The notes: a model not told the origin generated them from the sequence alone. A DNA stretch of 64,000 nucleotides from Pseudomonas farsensis (GCF_014268805.2 NZ_JABWRF020000002.1:620001-684000), one strand, 5' to 3'; shown: positions 49,813 through 61,029, numbered from the stretch's first letter. Made by a program: numbers and translations.

Positions 49813-49832
49813 TAGTTGCTCTCTGTGTTGTT

Positions 49833-50351
49833 TCAGTGTTTAGGATTGTGATAGCTGACTTCAACGTAACTCTCAATTCCGATAAATTCCTTTGAATCTG
49901 CAAGCGTTCTAAATTCAGCGGTGTAGTTCCCGGGTGAAAGTGTAAGGGCTCGAATGAGCCGCGCTACTACGTTGACCATTCGTTCTTCGTGCTGAAATAC
50001 CTGGGCCCAACTTACGCCTTTGCTGGTTATGTCCTGATCCAAGATTTTTTCATTACCTCGATTGATCCTCAGATTTACAGTAATCGGGACTCCATCTCTG
50101 TAGGCGCTGCCGAGGATCTCGGTCTGCTTAGCATCTTCTTCAGGAGTTGGGGCTCTGGCAAATAACAGTGCGAAGCTATAATCGCCTGTACTTGTTACTT
50201 TAAAATGAGTAATTACGGTCTCATTTGCTTTTGAAACATTAAATGTCTTGCGTATTGATACATGTGCAGAGCATGCAATTAAGAGCGTGGACGCCATCAT
50301 TACGAGTATTGACATATTCTTGACTGAAGAGTGATGTTTGGCTCTATTCAT
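49833..50351 (-). CDS. Family B lipoprotein, copy B1
   Basis: This 172-residue protein has an N-terminal hydrophobic segment and the lipobox LLIAC. The mature part has FNVSKANETVITHFKV, DYSFALLF, DGVPITVNLRI and a C-terminal LTLSPGNYTAEFRTL followed by YHNPKH. This resembles DUF5625-type envelope proteins, which I cannot confirm here. It is the most divergent of the three B copies. It lies between A4 (upstream) and C, and its start overlaps the stop of the orphan start ORF after A4. Confidence 0.8.
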   Translation of the reverse strand: MNRAKHHSSVKNMSILVMMASTLLIACSAHVSIRKTFNVSKANETVITHFKVTSTGDYSFALLFARAPTPEEDAKQTEILGSAYRDGVPITVNLRINRGNEKILDQDITSKGVSWAQVFQHEERMVNVVARLIRALTLSPGNYTAEFRTLADSKEFIGIESYVEVSYHNPKH

Positions 50352-50436
50352 TCTTGTACCCTGTCACTAGCTCTTGCTGCCGTTGCATTAAACTTTTTCG
50401 AGATTTCTGGCTGTCTAATAGACTAATTCTAGACAT
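50344..50436 (-). pseudogene. Orphan effector start after A4
   Basis: This 30-codon frame begins MSRISLLDSQKSRKSLMQRQ 3 bases after the A4 stop, and it is comparable with the RTX start MPIITLSEDQVAEIKKLKDA. It stops inside the B1 start. There is no hlyD tail in this one. Because it is short, alignment is weak; the position is the main argument. Confidence 0.5.
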
Positions 50437-50439
50437 GGA

Positions 50440-50964
50440 TTAATCCCTTTTTACGATTGTTTTGTTCACGAATTTCATTACAAACTCGTCAGCTTCTGAG
50501 AAACCCAAAGAGCTTTTGAGGTACTGATAATTGATCACTATGCCCCCATACATTCTGCTAGCGACCCAAGTGTGGATGCGATTTCGAATAAACACGCGCG
50601 CGCCATCCTCGCCATTAAATGCGAAGAACTCTTCGTTCCGTGTTCGATAGATGTCAATATTGTTTTCGGTTTTTAAATGAGTATTGTTGTCGATCAGTGG
50701 TCCGATTTTATAGCCGGCATCTGCGTAGTAAATGCGGACATCAATTTTAGGACCTCTCCACGAGGAATCCACTGCTTGACCCTGTGGATAGCTCAGGCGA
50801 ATAGGAATAATTCTTCCGTCTATGTAGGCAATAGTGCTGCATTGGTCGTCCGGTAAGTTTAGTTGGTAGGTGGTCTCATTTCTTTTGTCATATAAAGTGC
50901 ATGCAAAGCTGTGGCTCGTCCATGTAAGAGCTGGGGTTAGTACCATGGCAAGAAAAGTTTTCAT
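50440..50964 (-). CDS. Family A exported protein, copy A4
   Basis: This 174-residue copy is the most divergent of the five. Its signal peptide is MKTFLAMVLTPALTWTSHSFA, its head CTLYDKRNETTYQLNLPDDQC, and its C-terminus DEFVMKFVNKTIVKRD is close to that of A1. Positions such as YYADAGYKIGPLID differ from all others. The orphan start follows at 50436. B2 precedes it. Confidence 0.85.
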   Translation of the reverse strand: MKTFLAMVLTPALTWTSHSFACTLYDKRNETTYQLNLPDDQCSTIAYIDGRIIPIRLSYPQGQAVDSSWRGPKIDVRIYYADAGYKIGPLIDNNTHLKTENNIDIYRTRNEEFFAFNGEDGARVFIRNRIHTWVASRMYGGIVINYQYLKSSLGFSEADEFVMKFVNKTIVKRD

Positions 50965-51055
50965 TGCGCACCTATTTTATAATTCACCGTAACTGGATGT
51001 TTCCGGCAGACTGCGCTTGGTTAAGAAAGTTGTATCCGGCCTCCGTTTTGTTGGG

Positions 51056-51580
51056 TCAGTGTTTAGGGTTGTAACGCATAAATGAAATATAAGTCTCAAT
51101 ATCTTTAAACTGCCGCGCATCATCCAGCGTCCTTATCTCGACTGTATAAGCTCCTGGTACAAGCTCGATGATTCGTATGAGGCGTACAGCAGTGTTTAGC
51201 ATTCGCCCCTCGTGCAGATAAGTCATACCCCACGCGGTGGCTACAGACTTGATATTTTGGTTGTGGACTAAGATGTTGTTGCGGTGCATACGGATATTTA
51301 CATGGATAGGGACCCCCTCATTATCTACGTCGCCCCAGATTTTTCTTTGGAGTCTGATATCGTCTAAGGTCTCAGCTTTCAAAAACATAAACGCAAATCT
51401 GTAATCGCCAGTGTGCTTTACTGAAAACTGTGCGCCGGCTATTTGATCTTTACGTGATGCATCGATAGGTTTCCAAATCACTACGTGTGTTGAACAAGCC
51501 GCCAGCGACAGGCACGCTAGAACTATCACCAGTCGTGAAACTAAATTTGTATATTGAGGGCTTGTACTGATCATTTTCAT
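51056..51580 (-). CDS. Family B lipoprotein, copy B2
   Basis: This 174-residue copy starts at the ATG at 51580 (MKMISTSPQYTNLVSRLVIV), identical to B3 over the signal peptide, with lipobox LAAC. The mature part has FSVKHTGDYRFAFMFLKAE, NEGVPIHVNIRMHRN and GAYTVEIRTLDD. The A4 gene follows after 91 bases. A recombined 55-codon orphan ORF ends about 60 bases upstream. Confidence 0.82.
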   Translation of the reverse strand: MKMISTSPQYTNLVSRLVIVLACLSLAACSTHVVIWKPIDASRKDQIAGAQFSVKHTGDYRFAFMFLKAETLDDIRLQRKIWGDVDNEGVPIHVNIRMHRNNILVHNQNIKSVATAWGMTYLHEGRMLNTAVRLIRIIELVPGAYTVEIRTLDDARQFKDIETYISFMRYNPKH

Positions 51581-51641
51581 TCTCGGCTTCAAGAGTCGTT
51601 AAATTTTGAAAGTTATATTCAGCGTCATAAGCCTCGCCCCT

Positions 51642-51809
51642 TCACCGCTCCCGTAAACTCTCCTGCATATGCTGTTGCAGCGGGCTGAGGCAGTAGCAGG
51701 TCACTGTTCGTTTGCATGTTCCGGTTTCGGCACTCATGGCGCTGCGAGGTAACATCGTTGCAGGTTGGCGCTTAATATTTATGCGCCCGGAGAAAGTAGC
51801 GCTAGGCAT
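51642..51809 (-). pseudogene. Orphan effector start fused to an hlyD tail (after A5), 55 codons
   Basis: The ATG at 51809 lies 3 bases after the A5 stop and gives MPSATFSGRINIKRQPAT, then MLPRSAMSAE and the HlyD-like end YCLSPLQQHMQESLRER with a stop at the same place as HlyD. It is the clearest of the fusions. The hlyD part keeps the frame and length of the last 36 or so codons. Confidence 0.8.
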
Positions 51810-51812
51810 AGC

Positions 51813-52337
51813 CTATTCCTCGCTTGTGATTGCTTTGTTTACGAATTGCATCACGAAGTCGTCAGCATCTGAGAACCCCATAAGATCTTTTTGATACTGA
51901 TAAATAATCAGTATGTCTCTGTGCATTCTTCTAGCGAGCCACGTGTAGCCAAAATTTCTAACAAATACGCGCACGCCGTCCTTGCCGTTGAAAGCGAAGA
52001 TGTCGTCTTGTGGTTCTCGATAGATGTCAATGTTGTTTTCGGTTCGTAGATAGGTGCTTTTATCTATTGATGCTTCGATGTTGTAGGTAGCATCTACGTA
52101 GTAAATGCGGAGGCTAATTTTCGGACCGCTCCAGGAGTAGTCTACTGCTTGACCCTGGGGATAGCTAAGACGAATAGGAATAATCCTTCCGTCCATGTAA
52201 GTTATGTTGCGGCATTGTTTGTCGGGCAGGTTTAGGTGGTAGTTGGTCTCATTTATTTTGTCATATAAAGTGCAGGCAAAGTTGCTGCTCGTCCATGTAA
52301 GCATGGGGGTTAGTGCCATGGCTAGATAAGTTTTCAT
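51813..52337 (-). CDS. Family A exported protein, copy A5
   Basis: This 174-residue copy has the A4-like signal peptide MKTYLAMALTPMLTWTSSNFA and an A4-like CTLYDKINET head, while its body is nearly identical to A3 (IEASIDKSTYLRTENNIDIY) and it ends ITSEE. This makes it a mosaic of two sublineages. B3 lies upstream with a 90-base gap. It is the first A gene after the T1SS genes. Confidence 0.85.
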   Translation of the reverse strand: MKTYLAMALTPMLTWTSSNFACTLYDKINETNYHLNLPDKQCRNITYMDGRIIPIRLSYPQGQAVDYSWSGPKISLRIYYVDATYNIEASIDKSTYLRTENNIDIYREPQDDIFAFNGKDGVRVFVRNFGYTWLARRMHRDILIIYQYQKDLMGFSDADDFVMQFVNKAITSEE

Positions 52338-52427
52338 TGCTCACCTATTTTATAATTCACCGTAACTGGATGTTTACGGCAAGCTGCGCCTGGTTAATAA
52401 AGTTGTATTCGGCCTCCGTTTGTTGGG

Positions 52428-52952
52428 TCAGTGTTTAGGGTTGTAGTAGCTGAAGGAGACTTGAGTCTCTATGTTCCTAAGCGGCTGCAAATCGTCCAAG
52501 GTTCGCACTTCAACTAAATAATCCCCTGGGTCGAGCTCCATGATGCGAATCAGGCGAACCGCAGTGTTTAACCTCCGTTTTTCATATTCGTAATTTTTGT
52601 ACCAATACACGCCTACAGATTTTATATTTTGGTCATGCACCAGAACCTTATCGCGATATACGCGAAGATTAAGGTCGACGGGGACGCCGTCGTTGTGCAA
52701 ATCTCCTAGCAGAGTGTCCAGCGCTTCGTTTTCATCAGGTTTTTTACTTCTGATGAACATAAGGGAAAACCTGTAATCGCCAGTGCTCCTAACTGAAAAC
52801 TGTGCTCTGGCTATTTGATCCTTACGTGACACATCGATGGGTTTGAAAATCATCACATGTTTCGTGCAAGCCGCTAACGACAGGCACGCTAGAACTATCA
52901 CCAGTCGTGAAACTAAATTCGTATATTGAGGGCTTGTACTGATCATTTTCAT
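52428..52952 (-). CDS. Family B lipoprotein, copy B3
   Basis: This 174-residue protein starts at the ATG at 52952 with GGAGAG just upstream, has lipobox LAAC and the mature start TKHVMIFKPIDVSRKDQ. It shares FSVRSTGDYRFSLMF, NDGVPVDLNLRVYRD and GDYLVEVRTLDD with B2. It lies 61 bases after hlyD and is the first accessory gene of the operon. Export to the periplasm side of a membrane is clear; function is not. Confidence 0.85.
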   Translation of the reverse strand: MKMISTSPQYTNLVSRLVIVLACLSLAACTKHVMIFKPIDVSRKDQIARAQFSVRSTGDYRFSLMFIRSKKPDENEALDTLLGDLHNDGVPVDLNLRVYRDKVLVHDQNIKSVGVYWYKNYEYEKRRLNTAVRLIRIMELDPGDYLVEVRTLDDLQPLRNIETQVSFSYYNPKH

Positions 52953-53013
52953 TCTCTCCTTCGAGAGTCGTTAAATTTTGAAAGCTATATTCAGCGTCAT
53001 AAGCCCCGCCCCC

Positions 53014-54425
53014 TCACCGCTCCCGCAAACTCTCCTGCACATGCTGTTGCAGCGGGCTGAGGAAATAGCCGATCACTGTGCGTTGGCTTGTCCTGATTTC
53101 GGCACTCACGGCCATGCCGGGCATCAGCGGGACGGGCTGGCCGTTTACCTGCAAGTGATCGCTGGCCAGGCGGATGCGGCTGCTGTACACCAGCCCCCGG
53201 CGTGGGTCTTCGATGGCATCGCGTGACACGCTCATTACCTCGCCCTGCACGGTGCCGTAGCGGGTGTAGGTAAAGGTCTCGACCTTGACCGTCACCCGCT
53301 GCCCGGGGTGCACAAAGCCGACGTCCTTGTTCTGCAGCAGGGCCTCGACTTCCACGGGCTGGCCGGCGGGCACGATCACCATCAGCGCCTGGGCGGGGGT
53401 GACCACGCCGCCGACGGTATGCACGGCCAACTGCTGGACGGTGCCGTCGACCGGGGCCAGGAGGCGCGTGCGGGCTTGCTGGTAGCGGGCCTTGGCCAGC
53501 GCCTGTTGCAGGCTGGCGGCTTTCTGCCCGGCGGTTTGTTGCAGGTCGAGCAGGCTGCGCCGGGCCTGGGCCACCACGCCTTCGCGGCGGCGCCGGGCCT
53601 CGGCCTGGGCGGCGTTGGCTTGGCGCACGCTGGCTTGCTGCACCTTGAGCTGGCGTTCCATGTCGAGGCGGGCCTGATGCTTGTCGAGGTACTCGTGGCG
53701 GGCGACGTATTGCTCACCCAGCAGGTTCTGGTAGTCCTCGGCCAGTTGGGTGACGATCGGCAGGCTTTTGCGCAGGCTGGCGACTTGCGCCTGGGCGGCC
53801 TCGATTTCGGCAGCGCGGCGCTGGATCTCGGCGTCGGCCTGGTCGAGGTTGTTGCGAAACTCCTGGTACTGGCCGTGCAGCCAGCGTTCGGCGTCTTGTA
53901 CCTGGCTTGCATCGGCGTCTTCGAGGCCGCCGTGCAGCCCCAGCGGGGCCTGGCCGCTGGCGATCGCCTGGAGCATGGCGCTGCTGCGCGCCACATCGAT
54001 GCGCGCAGCCAACAGTTCGCTTTCGCCCCGGCGCACATCGGCGCCTGCAGTGGTGGGGTCGAGTTCCAGCAGCAGCTCGCCGGCGCGCACGGGTTGCCCG
54101 TCGCTGACGTGAATGGCCTTGACCACCGCCGCTTCGCTGGGCTGGATCAGTTTGGTACGCCCGCTCGGCACCACCTTGCCGCTGGCCACCGCGACCACGT
54201 CGACTCGGCCAACGCAGGCCCACAGCAGGGCAATGGCGGCAAAGGCCATGATGCTCCACAGAAACACCCGCGGTGCCGGGTGCGGCGGGGTTTCCTGCAG
54301 GGCCAGGGCGGCGGGTAGAAATTCGCTTTCATCGGCGCTGCGTACGGGCGCGTCGAGGGCTTTGCGCTGGCGCCAGGCCTGCTGCCAGGTGTTGCGATAG
54401 CGCTGCCAAAGGGTATCAGGGCGGG

Positions 54426-54429
<4 letters not shown>
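53014..54429 (-). CDS. Type I secretion membrane fusion protein (HlyD family)
   Basis: This 471-residue periplasmic adaptor has one N-terminal membrane helix (about residues 50-75), then DVVAVASGKVVPSGRTKLIQP, a long coiled-coil hairpin (about 120-310) and the beta-barrel part. The C-terminus is GMAVSAEIRTSQRTVIGYFL then SPLQQHVQESLRER. It links the ABC transporter to the outer-membrane channel. It overlaps the ABC gene by 4 bases. Copies of its 3' end recur in the array downstream. Confidence 0.95.
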
Positions 54430-56585
<2,156 letters not shown>

Positions 56586-56657
56586 GGGGCATCCGTGCAG
56601 GCCGGGGCCGGCCTCTAAATAGGCGGGAGGGTTGGAGCGTGGTGCCAGCGCCGAGGG

Positions 56658-58079
56658 CTAGCCGGTTGCGGGCGGTTGCGTTCGGCTGCCGGGGGGAAGG
56701 AAGTCGCGGTCGGGGTCGTAGTCGCCGCTCAGATGACGGGCGAGATGGATCAGGTCTTCCGGGGCCAGGCTGCCTGCGGCCTGCTTGAGCTTGAGTGAGT
56801 CGACGATGTAGTCGTAGCGGGCGTCGTTGTACTCGCGCACCGCCCGGTACAGCTGGCGTTCGGCATTGAGCACGTCGGCGGTGTTGCGCGAACCGAGCGC
56901 CAAGCCCATCTGGTTGGCCTTCAGCGAGGCGTGGCTTGAGCGAATACTCTGCTGGCGGGCGGCGACCTGCTGCACATGGGCGCTGACGGCGCGGTGCAGG
57001 TTGCGGGTTTGCAGCACCACTTCACGGCGGCGGTTTTCGTGTTCGTCTTCGCTCTGTGCCAGGCGCTGGCTGGCTTCACGCACTTGCGAGCGGGCCAGGC
57101 CGCCGCTAAACAGCGGGATGTTCAGCTCCAGGCCCAGGGTGGCCTGGGCCATGCGGCCGCGGTAGCCGTTGCTGCCGAAGTCGGTGGGGTTGCTGTAGCC
57201 GAAGCGGTCGTTGTCGCCCTGACGGTAGCTGGCGATGGCATCCAGGGTGGGCGCATGGCCGGCCTGGCGCTGGCGACGGGTGTGTGCTGCAACCTCGACG
57301 GCGTGGCTGCTGGCCAGCAGCGAGAGGTTGCCCTGCACGGCCTGGTTGACCCAGGTGGTGGCATCTGCCGGTGTCGGCGGCTGCACCGGCAGCGGGTGGG
57401 CAAAGCCTGCGATGCGCGAATAGCCCTGCTGGGTGAGGCGGTTGAGGGCTTCGAAGGCATCGGCGACGTTACGTTGCGCCACGTTGTGATTGGCGCTGGC
57501 AGTGTCGTAGGCAGCCTGGGCGTCCAGCACGTCGGTGAGGTTGGCAGCGCCGTTGGCAAGCCGGCCCTGCGCCTGTTGCTGTTGGCGTTTGAGCGCACGG
57601 GCCTCTGCGGTGGCGGCCGCCAGAGCATCGAGTGCGCGAAGGGTGGCGAAGTAGGCCTGCGCCGCTTGCAGGATCAGCGCCTGTTCCTTGGCCGCCAGCT
57701 CCAGGCTGGCCTGGGCTGCCCCGGCTTGGGCGGCTTTGAGGGCGTGCCAGCGGTCCAGGCGCAGCAGCGGTTGGTTGAGGCTGGCCTGGTAGACGCTGCC
57801 GCCGCGGGTGCGGGCAAACGCGGGTTCGTCGCGCTGCAGGCGGGTGGTTTCGAAGCTGGCGCCGGCGCTGAGGCTGGGCAGCAGGCCGGCCCGCGCTTGC
57901 GGCACGCGCTCCTGCAACGCCTGGAATTCGTGGCGGGCGGCGCTCAGGTGGGCATCCTGCCCGGCCGCCTGGCGATAGACAGCCAGCAGGTCAGCACGCG
58001 AGGGGTCGGCGAGCAACAGCGGGCTGTGGACCAGGCCGGCGGCAACAAAGGCATGGAGCGCAAGGGCGTGGAGGGACAT
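56658..58079 (-). CDS. Outer-membrane channel TolC-family protein
   Basis: This 473-residue protein has a signal peptide (HALALHAFVAAGLVHSPLLLA), then two repeats of coiled-coil and beta strands in the TolC pattern (AARHEFQALQERVPQARAGL near the start; TADVLNAERQLYRAVREYND near the end). It is the first gene of the T1SS operon, 72 bases before the ABC gene. Confidence 0.93.
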   Translation of the reverse strand: MSLHALALHAFVAAGLVHSPLLLADPSRADLLAVYRQAAGQDAHLSAARHEFQALQERVPQARAGLLPSLSAGASFETTRLQRDEPAFARTRGGSVYQASLNQPLLRLDRWHALKAAQAGAAQASLELAAKEQALILQAAQAYFATLRALDALAAATAEARALKRQQQQAQGRLANGAANLTDVLDAQAAYDTASANHNVAQRNVADAFEALNRLTQQGYSRIAGFAHPLPVQPPTPADATTWVNQAVQGNLSLLASSHAVEVAAHTRRQRQAGHAPTLDAIASYRQGDNDRFGYSNPTDFGSNGYRGRMAQATLGLELNIPLFSGGLARSQVREASQRLAQSEDEHENRRREVVLQTRNLHRAVSAHVQQVAARQQSIRSSHASLKANQMGLALGSRNTADVLNAERQLYRAVREYNDARYDYIVDSLKLKQAAGSLAPEDLIHLARHLSGDYDPDRDFLPPGSRTQPPATG

Positions 58080-58510
58080 GGCGATCTATCCGACTTCCAA
58101 GACAAGGGAAATCCATCCTACTTTGCTGAAATATCCTCGATAAATCGGAAGAATACCCCGCACGTTGTCGGAAGATTCGCCTAGTGAAGGTCGCATTGTT
58201 CCCATCCAGGATCGGAAATCTTCCTTCTGCCAACCTAGGTCGCAATGCCGCTCATGCAAGCAACAAAATCATTATGGGGTATTGGCAACTGATGCTTTTT
58301 TGCTATTATCCAATTCCCGCCTGATTTATCTGGAACGCCCGTTCTAGAGCCTCCGCAATTAAGTTTCAGTTAAGTTTTCTCCGCTAGCGTAGGAAATCAG
58401 TCCACCGCGGCTGTGATTAATTACCTGTGCGTGTCATCTAAAACCTCGCATAGCCATAATCTTTCCCCGGTAACATGGAACGTACCCACAAACCGTCAAG
58501 AGGATGAATC
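58080..58510. other. 431-base AT-rich divergent intergenic region
   Basis: This gap separates the T1SS operon (minus) from the carbonic anhydrase gene (plus) and contains no convincing gene. It is AT-richer than the surroundings and includes an imperfect inverted GGAAGATT/AATCTTCC pair near 58169-58215. It should hold the promoter of the tolC operon and, near 58440-58500, that of carbonic anhydrase. I could not place -35/-10 boxes with confidence. Confidence 0.5.
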
Positions 58511-59230
58511 ATGCCTGTCAAGGACCCCTCCAAGGCCGTCCCGGTTGCACCCGCAGAAAGTGCCGATGCTGCCATGAAGCATATCGTCGACGGCTTCCTG
58601 CGGTTCCACACCGAAGTCTTCCCTGAGCAGCAAGAACTGTTCAAGAAGCTGGCCACCGCGCAGAAGCCGCGCGCCATGTTCATTACCTGCGCCGATTCGC
58701 GCATCGTCCCCGAACTCATCACGCAAAGCTCGCCTGGCGACCTGTTCGTTACCCGTAACGTCGGTAACGTGGTCCCGCCTTACGGCCAGATGAACGGCGG
58801 CGTTTCCAGCGCCATCGAGTACGCGGTCATGGCACTGGGCGTGCACCACATCATCATCTGTGGCCACTCCGACTGTGGCGCCATGCGTGCGGTGCTCAAC
58901 CCGCGTTCGCTGGACAAGATGCCGACCGTTTCCGCCTGGCTGCGCCACGCTGAAGTGGCCCGTACCGTGGTCGAGGACAATTGCTCCTGCGCCGACGAAC
59001 ACGAGAGCATGGGCCTGCTGACCAAGGAAAACGTCATCGCCCAGTTGCACCACTTGCGCACCCACCCGTCGGTGGCCTCGCGCCTGGCCGCAGGCCAACT
59101 GCACATCCATGGCTGGATCTACGATATCGAAACCAGCCAGATCGAAGCCTACGATGCCGCCAGCGACCGCTTCCTGCCGCTGACCGAAGGCGACACGATC
59201 CCCTGCGCTACTCCGAGAGGCCGCTACTAA
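58511..59230 (+). CDS. Beta-class carbonic anhydrase
   Basis: This 239-residue enzyme interconverts CO2 and bicarbonate. The zinc ligands are visible in ITCADSRIVPELI (Cys, with the Asp-Arg dyad) and ICGHSDCGAM (His, Cys). AGAGGA lies just upstream of the ATG. A SulP transporter follows on the same strand after 188 bases. Confidence 0.96.
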   Translation: MPVKDPSKAVPVAPAESADAAMKHIVDGFLRFHTEVFPEQQELFKKLATAQKPRAMFITCADSRIVPELITQSSPGDLFVTRNVGNVVPPYGQMNGGVSSAIEYAVMALGVHHIIICGHSDCGAMRAVLNPRSLDKMPTVSAWLRHAEVARTVVEDNCSCADEHESMGLLTKENVIAQLHHLRTHPSVASRLAAGQLHIHGWIYDIETSQIEAYDAASDRFLPLTEGDTIPCATPRGRY

Positions 59231-59418
59231 GCGACCCCGTCACGCTGAAAAGACCTTGATAGCCGGCTGCACCCAACGGGTGCGGCGCGGCCTTCGGCTG
59301 CCTTGAATTTCCCTGACTGCCTTGCCGGCAAACCCGCTGGCGGCCCGCGTGTGCGCGTGTTTCAGGGTTCCCCGTGCTAACGGCCAGTGGATTGGCCGTC
59401 AATCAAAAATGGAGCGTC

Positions 59419-60954
59419 ATGGTGAACAAGACACAGATCAAAGCGGCACTGCCGCGCGAATTACTGGCATCGGTTGTGGTGTTTCTGGTCGCCCTGCCCT
59501 TGTGCATGGGCATTGCCATCGCGTCCGGCATGCCGCCGGCCAAGGGGCTGATCACGGGCATCATCGGGGGTGTGGTAGTGGGCTTTATTGCCGGCTCGCC
59601 GCTACAGGTCAGCGGCCCGGCCGCGGGCCTTGCGGTGCTGGTGTTCGAGTTGGTGCGCCAGCACGGCATGGCCATGCTCGGGCCGATCCTGCTGCTGGCC
59701 GGCTTGCTGCAGCTGCTGGCCGGGCGCTTTCGCCTGGGCTGCTGGTTCCGCGTCACGGCGCCGGCGGTGGTGTACGGCATGTTGGCAGGTATTGGCGTAC
59801 TGATCGTGCTGTCCCAGGTGCATGTGATGTTCGATACCGCACCGCAGCCGTCGGGTATGGATAACCTGCTGGGCTTCCCGGCCACGCTGGCGGCGGCGCT
59901 GCCGCTGGAAAACGCCGGCGCCGGCTGGCAGGCCGGGCTGCTGGGGTTGGGTACCATCGCCATCATGTGGGCGTGGGAGCGCTTTCGCCCGCAGCGGCTG
60001 AGGTTCTTGCCCGGCGCCCTGTTGGGCGTGGCGGCGATGACTGCCATCAGCCTGTGGCTGGCGCTGCCGGTCAACCGCGTGCAGGTGCCGGCTGACTTGT
60101 CCGAAGCCATCGACTGGCTGCGCCCGGACGACCTGCTCAAGCTGGCTGACCCCACCTTGCTGGTGGCAGCCTTCGCCCTGGCGTTCATCGCCAGCGCCGA
60201 AACCTTGCTTTCGGCGGCGGCGGTAGACCGCATGCACAGCGGCCAGCGCTCGGACTTCGACCGTGAGCTGTCGGCCCAGGGCATCGGCAACATGCTTTGC
60301 GGTGTGCTCGGTGCGCTGCCGATGACCGGGGTGATCGTGCGTAGCTCGGCCAACGTGCAGGCCGGCGCACAGACCCGCGCCTCGGCGATTCTACATGGTG
60401 TGTGGTTGCTGGCGTTCGTGGTAGTGCTGAGCAGCGTGCTGCAGCAGATTCCAGTAGCGAGCCTGGCGGGTGTGCTGGTGTACACCGGTATCAAGCTGGT
60501 GGACTTCAAGGCGTTTCGTGGCCTGGGCCGCTATGGCCGGATGCCGATGTTCACCTATGCCGCTACGGCGCTGGCGATCATCTTCACTGACCTGCTGACC
60601 GGCGTGTTGCTGGGCTTTGCTTTGACGCTGCTGAAGCTGGCGTTCAAGGCGGCGCGCCTGAAAATCAACCTGGTGGCGTTGGGTAAACCGGGGCATATGG
60701 AACTGCGCCTTGCCGGTTCGGCGACCTTCCTCAAGGTGCCGGCGCTGACCCAGGTGCTGGACAGTGTGCCGGCAGGTACCACGCTGCATGTACCGTTGGG
60801 CAACCTGAGCTACATCGACCATTCCTGCCTTGAGTTGCTCGAAGACTGGGGGCGCAGTGGCGCGGCCAATGGCTCGCGACTTGTGCTTGAGCAGCATCGC
60901 CTGAAACGGCGGGTCGAGGGGCGTTTGCGCACTACCGCGGGCGTCGGGACCTGA
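59419..60954 (+). CDS. SulP-family transporter, probable bicarbonate
   Basis: This 511-residue inner-membrane protein has the SulP signature ALPLCMGIAIASGMPPAKG and about 12 hydrophobic segments, with a short STAS-like C-terminus (LHVPLGNLSYIDHSCLELLE). The ATG at 59419 is chosen with GGAG at 59411. Its position after beta-carbonic anhydrase supports a bicarbonate or linked anion substrate, but this is inference. Confidence 0.9.
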   Translation: MVNKTQIKAALPRELLASVVVFLVALPLCMGIAIASGMPPAKGLITGIIGGVVVGFIAGSPLQVSGPAAGLAVLVFELVRQHGMAMLGPILLLAGLLQLLAGRFRLGCWFRVTAPAVVYGMLAGIGVLIVLSQVHVMFDTAPQPSGMDNLLGFPATLAAALPLENAGAGWQAGLLGLGTIAIMWAWERFRPQRLRFLPGALLGVAAMTAISLWLALPVNRVQVPADLSEAIDWLRPDDLLKLADPTLLVAAFALAFIASAETLLSAAAVDRMHSGQRSDFDRELSAQGIGNMLCGVLGALPMTGVIVRSSANVQAGAQTRASAILHGVWLLAFVVVLSSVLQQIPVASLAGVLVYTGIKLVDFKAFRGLGRYGRMPMFTYAATALAIIFTDLLTGVLLGFALTLLKLAFKAARLKINLVALGKPGHMELRLAGSATFLKVPALTQVLDSVPAGTTLHVPLGNLSYIDHSCLELLEDWGRSGAANGSRLVLEQHRLKRRVEGRLRTTAGVGT

Positions 60955-61029
60955 CGGCCATTGGGGCGTGCCCAACCGTAGCATTGCTGGGCTGGTTGGG
61001 CCCAATTCTGTGGGAAAGGATAAATAGTT

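Noticed and set aside
47340-52337. Family A as a known protease inhibitor (crystallin-like I36 or AprI family)
   Set aside because: The two-Cys, beta-rich look is suggestive, but I see no diagnostic motif; kept only as a hypothesis.
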